A stretch of 64,000 nt of DNA, from contig JAHFSA010000001.1 in assembly GCA_023265995.1 (NCBI GenBank), positions 62,001-126,000 of the forward strand, in the 5' to 3' direction. The position numbers and the translations under genes were made by a program. Of the stretch, positions 25,873 to 34,414 are shown in pieces. This DNA comes from Perlucidibaca sp. (GTDB lineage Bacteria > Pseudomonadota > Gammaproteobacteria > Pseudomonadales > Moraxellaceae). The notes beneath the pieces are model-generated. The model had not been told where the DNA came from and ran no database searches. It saw only the letters and a list, made by a program, of their open reading frames with translations. Positions within the stretch are counted from its first letter, which is position 1; each line of letters opens with the position of its first letter.

Positions 25873-27093
25873 ATGACACAACCGATCCGCCGCGCCAACC
25901 AACTCTTCCACGACACCTGGCTACCGGAAGAAACCCGCCGCATTCGTGCCGAAGTGCGCGAATTCGCCGAGACCCATGTGCGCCCGGTCGCGCACCGCCT
26001 CAACACGACACCGGAGTCACGTGACGCGTTCCCGCGCGACGTGTTCAATGCCATGGCCGCCGCCGGGCTCTACCAGATTCCCTTCCCAGCCGATGTCGGC
26101 GGTCGCGGTCTGGAGTTCCCGACCCTGGCGACACTGACCGTGCTCGAAGAACTGGCCTACTACTCGCCGGGTCTGGCCTCGGCGCTCTACGACGGCCAGG
26201 CCATCCTCGTCGGCAAGACCCTGGAGCGTGCCCAGGAACCGCTGCGCAGCCGCTATCTCTCGGCACTGGTGCGCGGCGAGTTCGTCGGCTCCTTTGCCAC
26301 CAGCGAACCGGCCGCCAGCACCGATCTGTCGGCAGCCTCCATGCAGACCATCGCCACCCGCGTCGAGGGCGGCTACCGCCTGAGCGGCCAGAAGCGCTGG
26401 ATCACCAACTCGGTCGCGGCCGATCACATCGTGGTGCTCTGCCGCAGCGGCGAGCGCCTGACCATGTTCCTCGCCGACATGCATGCCGAGGGCGTGCGCG
26501 TCGGCGAGCCTGATCGCAAGATGGGCAACCACGCCCAGCTCACCGCCGACGTCCATTTCGACAACGTCTTCGTACCCGAGGACCACGTCATCGGCAGCGA
26601 TGGCGGCGGCCTGCGCGTGGCCCTGGGTGCGCTCATGCTCGGCCGCATGGGCATTGGCGCCATCGGCGTCGCCATGGCCCAGGCCGCCTTCGACTTCTCC
26701 GCCGACTACATGAGCAAGCGCAAGGTCTTCGGTCAGGAGCTGGCGCGCTTCCAGCACTGGCAGTTCACCTTCGCCGAGCACGCGCTGGGCATCGAGAACG
26801 GTCGCAACCTCTATCAGAAGGCGGCCTACCGCTACGACCGCGAGGGCGACGCCGACATCGAGGCGGCCATGGCCAAGTTCTTCGGCAGCCGTCTCGCCGT
26901 CGATGTCGCGCGCGATGCCATCCAGGTCTGCGGCGCCTACGGCTTCGTGCGCGAGCTGTCGGCCACCGGCGAGACCTTCCCGCTCGAAGCCATCTATCGC
27001 GATGCCAAGATCGGCGAGATCTACGAGGGCGCCAACGAGATCCAGCGCTGGGTCATTGCCCGTCACATCTTTGGTCGCGAGCTGGCGGGCTGA
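25873..27093 (+). CDS. Acyl-CoA dehydrogenase
   Basis: A 406-residue acyl-CoA dehydrogenase. SFATSEPAASTDLSAASMQT resembles the FAD-contact motif, LSGQKRWITNSVAADHIVV the middle domain, and QVCGAYGFVRE with IGEIYEGANEIQRWVIARHI the C-terminal FAD and catalytic region. It introduces the alpha-beta double bond in an acyl-CoA, passing electrons to ETF. The segment at the catalytic base position ends in EGANE, as in short/branched-chain members. It is 5 bases after the SDR. Confidence 0.92.
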   Translation: MTQPIRRANQLFHDTWLPEETRRIRAEVREFAETHVRPVAHRLNTTPESRDAFPRDVFNAMAAAGLYQIPFPADVGGRGLEFPTLATLTVLEELAYYSPGLASALYDGQAILVGKTLERAQEPLRSRYLSALVRGEFVGSFATSEPAASTDLSAASMQTIATRVEGGYRLSGQKRWITNSVAADHIVVLCRSGERLTMFLADMHAEGVRVGEPDRKMGNHAQLTADVHFDNVFVPEDHVIGSDGGGLRVALGALMLGRMGIGAIGVAMAQAAFDFSADYMSKRKVFGQELARFQHWQFTFAEHALGIENGRNLYQKAAYRYDREGDADIEAAMAKFFGSRLAVDVARDAIQVCGAYGFVRELSATGETFPLEAIYRDAKIGEIYEGANEIQRWVIARHIFGRELAG

Positions 27094-27120
27094 GCCGCCG
27101 GCAGGCATGAGGAGCCGTCC

Positions 27121-27909
27121 ATGGCCCTGGTAGAACTCGAACGCGATGCCGCCACCGGCATCGCCACCATTTCCTTCAATCGCCCCGAAGTGCTCAATGC
27201 CCTCGACGTGCCGACCACGCGTGCCCTGCACGACGCCGTGCTGCCGCTCAAGGGCGACAGCAGCGTGCGCTGCATCATATTGCGCGGCAATGGCCGGGCC
27301 TTTGTCGCCGGCGGAGATCTGACCGGCTTCGCGGCCGACTTCGATGCCGCCGCGACCGTGGTCGATGACATGCTCGATGCCCTGCATCCGGTCATAGAGA
27401 TTCTGGCCGCGCACAATGCCCCGGTGCTGGCCAGCGTGCATGGCGCGGTCGCCGGCGCCGGCCTCAGCCTGATGGCCGGCTGCGACCTCGTCATCGCCGC
27501 CGAAGGCACGCGTTTCATGATCGCCTATGACCGCATCGGCGCCGCACCGGACTGTGGCGGCACCTATTACCTGCCGCGCCGCCTCGGTCTGCGCCGCGCC
27601 GCCGAGTTCATGCTGCTGGGCGAAACCTGGGATGCCGCCACCGCCGAGCGCCATGGCCTGATCAACCGTGTCGTGCCGGCCGAGGCACTGGCTGCGGAAA
27701 CCGCGCTGCTGGCACGACGCCTGGCCTCCGGCCCGACCCTGGCCTACGGACGCTACAAGCGCCTCGCCGCCAGCGCTCACACCCTGCCTCTGGACGAACA
27801 GCTGGAGCTGGAACGCAAGGCCTTCAAGGCCGGCACCAGCAGTCACGACTTCCGCGCCGGAGTCACTGCCTTCCTGGACAAGACCAAAGCCGACTACCAC
27901 GGTCGCTGA
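27121..27909 (+). CDS. Enoyl-CoA hydratase/isomerase
   Basis: A 262-residue crotonase-fold protein, with NGRAFVAGGDLTGFAADFDA as oxyanion-hole segment and VHGAVAGAGLSLMAGCDLVI as the second. The third region ends GAAPDCGGTYYLPRRLGLRR, in which the typical Glu of hydratases is replaced by Asp-Cys near the active site. It hydrates or isomerises the enoyl-CoA made by the preceding dehydrogenase. It is the last gene of the four-gene operon. Confidence 0.88.
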   Translation: MALVELERDAATGIATISFNRPEVLNALDVPTTRALHDAVLPLKGDSSVRCIILRGNGRAFVAGGDLTGFAADFDAAATVVDDMLDALHPVIEILAAHNAPVLASVHGAVAGAGLSLMAGCDLVIAAEGTRFMIAYDRIGAAPDCGGTYYLPRRLGLRRAAEFMLLGETWDAATAERHGLINRVVPAEALAAETALLARRLASGPTLAYGRYKRLAASAHTLPLDEQLELERKAFKAGTSSHDFRAGVTAFLDKTKADYHGR

Positions 27910-27922
27910 CAGGCTTCAGGCT

Positions 27923-27983
27923 GCAGTCATTTATTCACATGAAATGCCAATTTCATTATCATGCCATGTGAATAAACGACTGC
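27923..27983. repeat. 19-bp inverted repeat in SulP leader
   Basis: GCAGTCATTTATTCACATG at 27923-27941 and its reverse complement at 27965-27983 match at 18 of 19 positions, with a 23-nt loop that holds a smaller dyad (GAAAT-gcca-ATTTC). It starts 14 bases after the hydratase stop and ends 25 bases before the SulP start. No T-tract follows. It may be a binding site for a regulator, a 3' end structure, or a decayed mobile-element trace. Confidence 0.75.
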
Positions 27984-28008
27984 GCCGTCGTCGGCGTCCG
28001 GGGAACTC

Positions 28009-29652
28009 ATGATCGCCATACTGGAAGCCCGCCGCGCCGGTCTGCTGCAGCGCCGTCACTGGGCCGGCAATCTGGTCGCCGGCGTCATTGTCGGCGTGGT
28101 CGCGCTGCCGCTGGCCATGGCCTTTGCCATCGCCAGCGGCGTCAAGCCTGAACAGGGTATCTATACCGCCATCGTCGCCGGCCTGCTGGTGGCCCTGCTC
28201 GGCGGCAGCCGGGTGCAGATCGCCGGCCCGACCGGCGCCTTCATCGTCATCCTCGCCGGCATTACCGCGAAGCACGGCATCGACGGCCTGCAGATCGCCA
28301 CGCTGATGGCCGGCATCATGCTCATCCTGCTCGGCGTCGCGCGCCTCGGCAGCATCATCAAGTTCATTCCCGACCCGGTCATCGTCGGCTTCACCACCGG
28401 CATCGGCGTCATCATCTGGGTCGGCCAGTGGCGCGACTTCCTGGGCCTGCCGGCCAGCGGCGGCGAACACTTCCACGACAAGCTGCTGAACCTGCTGCAG
28501 GTCATGCCGCAGCTGCATCCGGCCACCGCCCTGCTGGGCTGCCTGGGACTGGCGCTGGTGCTGCTGGCACCGCGCCTGCCCGGACTGACACGCGTTCCCG
28601 GGCCGCTCACCGCCATGGTGGTGGTCACCCTGCTGCAAGCCTGGCTCCAGTTCGATGGTGTCGCCACCATAGGCAGCACCTTCGGCGGCATTCCGCGCAG
28701 CCTGCCCTCGCCGGCACTGCCCGAGGTCACCCTGACACGCGTCATCGAACTGATCGGCCCAGCCTTCACCATCGCCATGCTGGGCGCCATCGAGTCACTG
28801 CTCTGCGCCGTGGTCGCCGACGGCATGGCCGGCACCCGCCACGACTCCAATCAGGAGCTGATCGGCCAGGGCATCGCCAATGTCGTGACTCCCCTGCTCG
28901 GCGGCTTTGCCGCCACCGGAGCCATCGCCCGCACCGCCACCAATATCCGCAACGGCGGCACCAGCCCGCTGGCCGGCATCACCCATGCCGTCACGCTGGT
29001 GCTCATCGTGCTCTGCCTGGCGCCGCTGGCTGCCTACATACCGCTCGCCGCACTTGCCGCCATCCTTTTCGTGGTGGCCTGGAACATGAGCGAGCTGCCG
29101 CACTTCCTGAAAATCGTGCGCAAGGCTCCGCGCAGCGATGTCGGCATCCTGCTGGTGACCTTCGGACTGACCGTGTTCGCCGACCTGGTGATTGCCGTCA
29201 ACATCGGGGTGGTGCTGGCTTCGCTCATGTTCATGCGGCGCATGGCCGGCGCCGTCGATGTGCATGCCCAGGACGAGGCCACGCTGAGCCACGAACTGCA
29301 TGACGCCGGCCTCGACAGCCTGCCGCCGGGAGTCATGGTCTATTCGATCGAAGGGCCGTTCTTCTTCGGCGCGGTGGAGCACCTGGAGCGCAAGCTGGTC
29401 GAGACCCACACCGAGCCTGGCCGCCTCATCATCCGCCTGGGTCGCGTGCCCTTCATGGATGCCACCGGCCTGCAGGCTTTCGAGGAGGCCCTGGACCTGT
29501 TCCACCGGCGCGGCACGACGGTCGCGATCAGCGAGGCCGGCACGGCGGTGCTGCGCAAGCTGGCTAAGTCGGGACTGGTGGAGAAGATAGGTCGGGAAAA
29601 CTTTCACGCCAGCCTGGCCGGCGCCCTGCGTCAGCCGGCGGCAGCGCCATGA
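28009..29652 (+). CDS. SulP family inorganic anion transporter
   Basis: A 547-residue membrane protein of the SulP/SLC26 family. The N-terminal signature AGVIVGVVALPLAMAFAIAS and about 12 hydrophobic spans are followed by a cytoplasmic STAS domain from residue 440 (GVMVYSIEGPFFFGAVEHLE; RLGRVPFMDATGLQAFEEAL). Family members carry sulfate, bicarbonate or dicarboxylates, driven by H+ or Na+. No carbonic anhydrase or sulfur gene is adjacent, so the anion cannot be told. The inverted repeat at 27923-27983 is in its leader. Confidence 0.9.
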   Translation: MIAILEARRAGLLQRRHWAGNLVAGVIVGVVALPLAMAFAIASGVKPEQGIYTAIVAGLLVALLGGSRVQIAGPTGAFIVILAGITAKHGIDGLQIATLMAGIMLILLGVARLGSIIKFIPDPVIVGFTTGIGVIIWVGQWRDFLGLPASGGEHFHDKLLNLLQVMPQLHPATALLGCLGLALVLLAPRLPGLTRVPGPLTAMVVVTLLQAWLQFDGVATIGSTFGGIPRSLPSPALPEVTLTRVIELIGPAFTIAMLGAIESLLCAVVADGMAGTRHDSNQELIGQGIANVVTPLLGGFAATGAIARTATNIRNGGTSPLAGITHAVTLVLIVLCLAPLAAYIPLAALAAILFVVAWNMSELPHFLKIVRKAPRSDVGILLVTFGLTVFADLVIAVNIGVVLASLMFMRRMAGAVDVHAQDEATLSHELHDAGLDSLPPGVMVYSIEGPFFFGAVEHLERKLVETHTEPGRLIIRLGRVPFMDATGLQAFEEALDLFHRRGTTVAISEAGTAVLRKLAKSGLVEKIGRENFHASLAGALRQPAAAP

Positions 29653-29694
29653 GGCCGGGCGCTGCGACCAGACAGTGAACCGTTACCGGCGCGC

Positions 29695-29889
29695 TCAGGA
29701 CTTCCTGGCGCTGGCCGGACTGCGCGAGGCGTAGGAAACGCCATGCTGGTCGAGATAGTCGCGGATGAGCTGGCGCACCACCTGCGAAGGCGTGATGTCC
29801 TGCGCGCTGCAGAGGGTCTCGAAGGCCTGCTTCTTGTCCGGGTCGATCAGGACAGTCAGGCGCGCGGTCTTCTTTTCCATGGCACTCAT
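29695..29889 (-). CDS. Ribbon-helix-helix (CopG/Arc-type) regulator
   Basis: A 64-residue protein from the ATG at 29889 (MSAMEKKTARLTVLIDPDKK). The beta-strand ARLTVLIDP followed by two short helices (KQAFETLCSAQ and PSQVVRQLIRDYLDQHG) is the ribbon-helix-helix pattern. Such dimers bind short operators and often regulate their own gene. A 30-bp near-perfect palindrome covers its start codon and promoter. No toxin gene is next to it, so it is not an obvious antitoxin. Confidence 0.78.
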   Translation of the reverse strand: MSAMEKKTARLTVLIDPDKKQAFETLCSAQDITPSQVVRQLIRDYLDQHGVSYASRSPASARKS

Positions 29890-29917
29890 GATAATCAAAT
29901 TACAATTTGATTATCAT
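29888..29917. promoter_or_regulatory. 30-bp palindromic operator over the RHH start codon
   Basis: ATGATAATCAAATT and its exact complement are separated by two bases. The palindrome covers the ATG of the RHH gene. On the minus strand a likely promoter is TTGCCC, 17 bases, TATGAT, whose -10 overlaps the right arm. Binding here would block both transcription start and translation of its own message. Confidence 0.75.
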
Positions 29918-29975
29918 AATTTCGAGCTGATGTCCGGGCAAGCCCCCTCCCTCCGATCGGCCTGTGCGCAGTGAC

Positions 29976-30584
29976 TCAGCCCCGGTTCTCCGTCCAGTCG
30001 AAATCCATCTGGCGCGCCGTCCGCTCGGCCAGATCGCGCCCGGCAAGACGCGCGACCAGATGCAGGCTCATGTCGATGCCGGCCGAAATGCCGGCGGAGC
30101 TGACGATCTCGCCCTGATCCACCCAGCGCACGCCGGTGCGCACATCCAGGCCGGGGCACATGGCGCGCAGGTCGGCGACATCCTCCCAGTGGGTGGTGAC
30201 GACCTTGCCGGTCAGCAGCCCGGCCCTGGCCAGCAGGAAGGCTCCGGTGCACACCGAAGCCGTGATGACCGCGCCCTCGGACTGGCGAGCCAGCCAGGCA
30301 ATGACCTCGGGCTGCTCCAGCTCGGCATCGACCACACCACCGGGCACGATCAGGACATCGATATAGGGGTGCTCCGCCATGGCATGATCCGGCAGCACCA
30401 CCAGCCCCGCCCGCGCCAGCACCGGTACCCGCTCGCTGGCCACGGTGAAGACCGCGAAGGGCAGCTCGTCCTGCGGATGCAGCCGCCCGAACACGCGATT
30501 GGCCGTGGTGAAGACCTCATAGGGGCCGGCGAAGTCGAGGACCTCGACATCCGCATACAGATGAATGGCAACGGCAAGGGTCAT
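29976..30584 (-). CDS. DJ-1/PfpI family protein (isonitrile-hydratase-like)
   Basis: A 202-residue glutamine-amidotransferase-like fold protein. The nucleophile elbow VCTGAFLLARAGLLTGKVVT contains the catalytic Cys, and VVTTHWEDVADL with TGVRWVDQGEIVSSAGISAG completes a GlxA/InhA-type domain. There is no AraC DNA-binding domain, so it resembles isonitrile hydratase rather than a GlxA regulator. The start at 30584 (MTLAVAIHLYADVEVLDFAG) is chosen over the longer track start. The substrate is unknown. Confidence 0.8.
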   Translation of the reverse strand: MTLAVAIHLYADVEVLDFAGPYEVFTTANRVFGRLHPQDELPFAVFTVASERVPVLARAGLVVLPDHAMAEHPYIDVLIVPGGVVDAELEQPEVIAWLARQSEGAVITASVCTGAFLLARAGLLTGKVVTTHWEDVADLRAMCPGLDVRTGVRWVDQGEIVSSAGISAGIDMSLHLVARLAGRDLAERTARQMDFDWTENRG

Positions 30585-30701
30585 GATGCGGTCATCCCTG
30601 ATGCACTGGGCACACTGTCTCCGCAACCGCCCATGGCCAGCAGCAGCTCCGTCAGTACTTGGACATTGCCCGCTTTCTCCTCCTGGCGCCAGAGCCGCCG
30701 G

Positions 30702-30734
30702 GTCACGTCACGTCACGTCGCGACGCGACGCGAC
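30702..30734 (-). repeat. Repeated-unit hairpin downstream of ycaC-like gene
   Basis: Three CGTCA-type units are followed by four GCGAC units. On the minus-strand RNA the two halves pair with G-U wobble at the varying position. It lies about 30 bases after the stop of the ycaC-like gene and may stabilise or end that transcript, though no U-tract follows. Confidence 0.45.
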
Positions 30735-30765
30735 AAGCAGATCATGCACACTGAGCCGGGCCGGC

Positions 30766-31392
30766 TTACTTGCCGGCGGTCAGCGTGCTGAAGCTGGTCA
30801 TGAGGTTGCGGTAGTCCGGGATGTGGCTGGAGAACAGCGCACCCAGGCCTTCGATGTCATTGCGCCAGTCGCGATGCAGCTCGCAGGCGGCACCGAACCA
30901 GGTCATCAGCTGTATCCCGGCAGCCTCCATGCGGCGCCAGGCGGAATCACGGGTGATCTCGTTGAAGGTGCCGGAAGCATCGGTGATGACGAAGACCTCA
31001 AAGCCCTCCTCGATGGCAGACAGTGCAGGAAAAGCCACGCAGACTTCGGTGACGACGCCGGCAATGATCAGCTGTTTCTTGCCGGTGGCCTTCACGGCCC
31101 TGACGAAGTCCTCGTTGTCCCAGGCGTTGATATTCCCCGGACGGGCAATGTAGGGCGCCTCCGGAAACTGCTCTTTCAATTCCGGCACCAGCGGGCCGTT
31201 GGGACCGGTCTCGAAGCTGGTGGTGAGAATGGTCGGCAGCTTGAAGTATTTGGCGAGATCGCCGAGTGCCAGCACATTGTTCTTGAACTTGTCGGGATCA
31301 ATGTCACGAACCAGCGACAACAGGCCGGCCTGATGATCAACCAGCAGAACAGCGGCATTGTTCTTGTCGAGACGGACGTAGGGTTTGCTCAT
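30766..31392 (-). CDS. ycaC: YcaC-like isochorismatase-family hydrolase
   Basis: A 208-residue protein, the same length as E. coli YcaC, from the ATG at 31392 (MSKPYVRLDKNNAAVLLVDH). Asp19 and the nucleophile Cys118 in GVVTEVCVAF are at the positions expected for YcaC. Family members hydrolyse small amides, carbamates or isochorismate; the YcaC substrate is not established. It is divergent from a LysR gene and is the likely target of that regulator, a pairing often seen with a pirin gene. Confidence 0.87.
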   Translation of the reverse strand: MSKPYVRLDKNNAAVLLVDHQAGLLSLVRDIDPDKFKNNVLALGDLAKYFKLPTILTTSFETGPNGPLVPELKEQFPEAPYIARPGNINAWDNEDFVRAVKATGKKQLIIAGVVTEVCVAFPALSAIEEGFEVFVITDASGTFNEITRDSAWRRMEAAGIQLMTWFGAACELHRDWRNDIEGLGALFSSHIPDYRNLMTSFSTLTAGK

Positions 31393-31574
31393 GAAGATGC
31401 TCCGGAAGGTCAGCGAGCGGCGTGAGGTCACCGGTCGCAAGTGCCTGGAAAATCTATTCCTTTGCCATCAAAGTCTGTAGCCGCCAGGACGAGAACACGG
31501 TGTTCGGCAATCCGGAACACCATTCGCCGCACCGTTCCGTCACCATGTGGCCGACCGCACAAACAGGAGCTGAC

Positions 31575-32489
31575 ATGCGCTTCCGACTCAACGACATAGA
31601 AGCCTTCATCACTGTCATGGAGGCCGGCAGCTTCAGTGCCGCCGGGCTGAGGATGAATCTGTCCAAGTCCGTCATCAGCAAGCGTATCGGCGACCTCGAA
31701 CGAGCACTGGGCGCGCAGCTGCTAAGCCGCTCCACACGTGGCGTGCATGCGACCGACTCGGGCCAGGAGTTCTACCTGCGCGCACGCGACCTCATGCAAC
31801 AGCTCGATGACGCCGTCGAGTCGACCATGGAAAACAAGACCCGGCTGTGCGGGCAGCTGAAGATCTCTGCCCCCATGAGCTTCGGCACCATGCATCTGGG
31901 CCCCATCCTGTTCGAGTTCCTGAGCCGGCACCCGGAGCTGGAGCTGTCACTGCATCTCGATGACCGCAAGACCGACATCGAGGCCAGCGGCTTCGATCTG
32001 GCCATACGCATCACACAGATGAAGGACTCCACCCTGATTGCGCGCCATTTGACCGCAAGCCGGCGTGTGGTCTGCTGCAGCCCGGGTTATGCCGCCAGGC
32101 ACGGACTGCCGGACTGCGTCGAGGACATCGTCAACCATCGCTGCATCGGCTACAGCAATGTCTACTCCGGTCAGCTCTGGCAATTCGAGCCGGCCGCCGG
32201 CAGCGAACGCACACGCTCAATCCCGGTCAAGGCCGGCTTCGTTTTCAACAATGGCGAAAGCATGCGCGATGCCGCTATTGCCGGTCTCGGTCTTACCCTG
32301 CTGCCACGCTTCATAGTCGCCGATGCCTTGCGCGACGGCCGTCTGATCAATGCCACCCCAAACGACGAGCCAACCGCGGACACCATCTATGCCATGTATC
32401 CGCAACAACGCTACCATCCACGCAAGGTACGCGCCGTCATTGATCATCTCGCCGCCAGCTTCGCGCAGACTCCGGCCTGGGAGCGCTGA
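31575..32489 (+). CDS. LysR-family transcriptional regulator
   Basis: A 304-residue LysR protein. The ATG at 31575 (MRFRLNDIEAFITVMEAGSF) has AGGAG six bases upstream and gives the usual N-terminal helix-turn-helix (SFSAAGLRMNLSKSVISKRI). The rest is the substrate-binding domain of the type found in the PgrR/DmlR-like group. It faces the ycaC-like gene across an intergenic region of about 180 bases and likely activates or represses that gene and the pirin gene downstream. Confidence 0.87.
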   Translation: MRFRLNDIEAFITVMEAGSFSAAGLRMNLSKSVISKRIGDLERALGAQLLSRSTRGVHATDSGQEFYLRARDLMQQLDDAVESTMENKTRLCGQLKISAPMSFGTMHLGPILFEFLSRHPELELSLHLDDRKTDIEASGFDLAIRITQMKDSTLIARHLTASRRVVCCSPGYAARHGLPDCVEDIVNHRCIGYSNVYSGQLWQFEPAAGSERTRSIPVKAGFVFNNGESMRDAAIAGLGLTLLPRFIVADALRDGRLINATPNDEPTADTIYAMYPQQRYHPRKVRAVIDHLAASFAQTPAWER

Positions 32490-32564
32490 GCCATCCTGTG
32501 GCAACAGGTGCCGTGCAGCTCCCGGCAATATCCGCATAGCGCTGCCGCGACAGGAATCGCTGCC

Positions 32565-33419
32565 ATGAAAAATCTCGCCTTTGTACAACGCAACGATGCG
32601 CGCTCGGCCGTGGGAGACTTCTCACCCGTGCTCTCGGTCTTCTCGCATTACGACTTCGGCAACACCATCTCCCCGTTCCTGCTTCTCGATCACATCGGCC
32701 CCGGCCGGCTGCTGCCATCAACCCGGCGCAAGGGCGTCAACGACCACCCGCATCGCGGCTTCGAGACCGTCACCATCGTCTACGAAGGCGAAATCGAGCA
32801 CCGCGACTCGACCGGTGGCGGCGGCGTCATTCATGCAGGTGACGTGCAGTGGATGACGGCGGCGGCCGGCATAGTGCACAGGGAGTTGTTCAGCGAGGCG
32901 TTCTCGCAACGTGGCGGGCGATTTGAAATGGCGCAGCTCTGGGTCAACCTGCCGGCGGCCGACAAGATGAGCCCGGCCGGCTATCAGAGCCTCTCCAGTG
33001 CCGACATTCCGAGAGTCGAGCTGCCCGCGGGCGCAGGCTTTGTCCGGGTCATCGCCGGTCAGTTCCAGGACACCTCAGGGCCTGCCAGGACACATACCCG
33101 CATGAACGTCCTGGACGGACAGCTGGGCGCGGGCCACGAGTTGATCTTTGACACCGAGGCCGGCGATACCGCCCTCGTGTTCCTGCTTTCCGGGCGCCTG
33201 CAATTTGCCCCGGACGAAGTGCTGGAAGAAGAAGGACTGGCCGTCATGTCGAGCCGTGAGGCCGGGTTTGCGATGACCGCGCTGGAAAACAGCCGCTTCC
33301 TCGTGCTCACCGGTGCACCGCTCAACGAACCCATCAACGGCCACGGCCCTTTTGTCATGAACAGCTACGAAGAGATTCTTCAGGCCTATGATGACGTAAA
33401 GAACGGCCGTCTCGGCTAG
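32565..33419 (+). CDS. Pirin family protein
   Basis: A 284-residue bicupin from the ATG at 32565 (MKNLAFVQRNDARSAVGDFS) with AGGAA upstream. The metal-binding residues of pirins are present in HPHRGFETVTIVYEG and in AAAGIVHRE. Bacterial pirins can act as quercetinases or as redox-sensing partners of other proteins. It lies after the LysR gene, in the common ycaC-LysR-pirin arrangement. Confidence 0.87.
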   Translation: MKNLAFVQRNDARSAVGDFSPVLSVFSHYDFGNTISPFLLLDHIGPGRLLPSTRRKGVNDHPHRGFETVTIVYEGEIEHRDSTGGGGVIHAGDVQWMTAAAGIVHRELFSEAFSQRGGRFEMAQLWVNLPAADKMSPAGYQSLSSADIPRVELPAGAGFVRVIAGQFQDTSGPARTHTRMNVLDGQLGAGHELIFDTEAGDTALVFLLSGRLQFAPDEVLEEEGLAVMSSREAGFAMTALENSRFLVLTGAPLNEPINGHGPFVMNSYEEILQAYDDVKNGRLG

Positions 33420-33441
33420 CCACCCATATCGGAGAAGTGCC

Positions 33442-34374
33442 ATGAGCCACTGGACCCCCGCCCGGATACCGGACCTCAGTCACAAGATAGCCATGGTCAC
33501 CGGTGCCAACAGCGGCCTCGGCTACCACACCGCCACCGAACTCGCCCGTCATGGCGCGCATGTCGTGCTCGCCTGCCGCGCGCGTGAAAAGACCGAAGCC
33601 GCCATGCGCCAGATCCGGCTCGCCGTGCCGGACGCCAGCCTGGAGTTCATGCGCCTGGACCTCGCCGACCTCGATGCCATCGCGGGCTTTGCCACCGACT
33701 TCAAGAGTCGCCATCCGCAGCTCGACATCCTGCACAACAACGCCGGCGTCATGGCACTGCCGCTGGTGCGCACACGCCAGGGCTTCGAGATGCAGATCGG
33801 CACCAACCACCTCGGCCACTTCGCGCTCACCGGCCATCTGCTGGCCGCCCTGCAGGCCACTCCCGGCTCGCGCGTCGTCACCACCTCCAGCATGGCGCAC
33901 ACCTGGACGCGCGGCATGGATCTCGACGACCTCAACTGGGAGCGCAAGCGCTATCGGAAATGGGATGCCTACGGCAAGAGCAAGCTCGCCAACCTGCTCT
34001 TCGCCTACGAGCTGAGACGGCGTCTGGACAACGCGAAATACCCGATCAGCGTCGCCGCGCATCCGGGCTACGCCGCCACCAACCTGCAGAGCGCCGGCCC
34101 CGAGATGGCGAAGTCGACACTGGCTGGTGTGTTCATGCGTGTCGGCAACACCCTGCTGGCGCAGCCGGCGGAAATGGGCGCCTTCCCGCAGCTCTATGCC
34201 GCCACCATGCCGGATGTGCACAACGGAGATTTCTACGGTCCCGGCGGACTCGCCGGCATGCGCGGATACCCGGTGCAGGCCCGCTCCAACCGCGCCTCGC
34301 ACGACCCGGACGTGGCAAACCGACTGTGGGCGCTGTCGGAAAAACTGACCGGCGTGCGCTACCTCAGCGACTGA
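33442..34374 (+). CDS. SDR family oxidoreductase (retinol dehydrogenase-like)
   Basis: A 310-residue SDR with VTGANSGLGYHTATELARHG, HNNAGVM and the catalytic YGKSKLANLLFAYEL. The longer C-terminal part and the N-terminal WTPARIPDLSHKIAMVTG are typical of the retinol dehydrogenase/protochlorophyllide-reductase-like group. It probably acts on a hydrophobic alcohol or ketone with NADP. It is 22 bases after the pirin gene and ends at a strong terminator. Confidence 0.87.
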   Translation: MSHWTPARIPDLSHKIAMVTGANSGLGYHTATELARHGAHVVLACRAREKTEAAMRQIRLAVPDASLEFMRLDLADLDAIAGFATDFKSRHPQLDILHNNAGVMALPLVRTRQGFEMQIGTNHLGHFALTGHLLAALQATPGSRVVTTSSMAHTWTRGMDLDDLNWERKRYRKWDAYGKSKLANLLFAYELRRRLDNAKYPISVAAHPGYAATNLQSAGPEMAKSTLAGVFMRVGNTLLAQPAEMGAFPQLYAATMPDVHNGDFYGPGGLAGMRGYPVQARSNRASHDPDVANRLWALSEKLTGVRYLSD

Positions 34375-34378
34375 AGCC

Positions 34379-34406
34379 GGCAGCCCCCGGAGACACGGGG
34401 GCTGCC
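34379..34406. terminator. Strong hairpin between convergent genes
   Basis: GGCAGCCCCCG-GAGACA-CGGGGGCTGCC, an 11-bp perfect stem, lies between the SDR stop (34374) and the convergent PhzF stop (34415). It lacks a T-tract, but its place and strength make a terminator for either side likely. Confidence 0.65.
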
Positions 34407-34414
34407 GCGAGCCG

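Noticed and set aside
26017-27900. 627-residue minus-strand ORF
   Set aside because: Antisense to the acyl-CoA dehydrogenase and hydratase, both with full motifs.
29695-29889. RHH gene as an antitoxin of a toxin-antitoxin pair
   Set aside because: No small toxin-like ORF is next to it; the neighbours are a SulP transporter and a DJ-1/PfpI protein.
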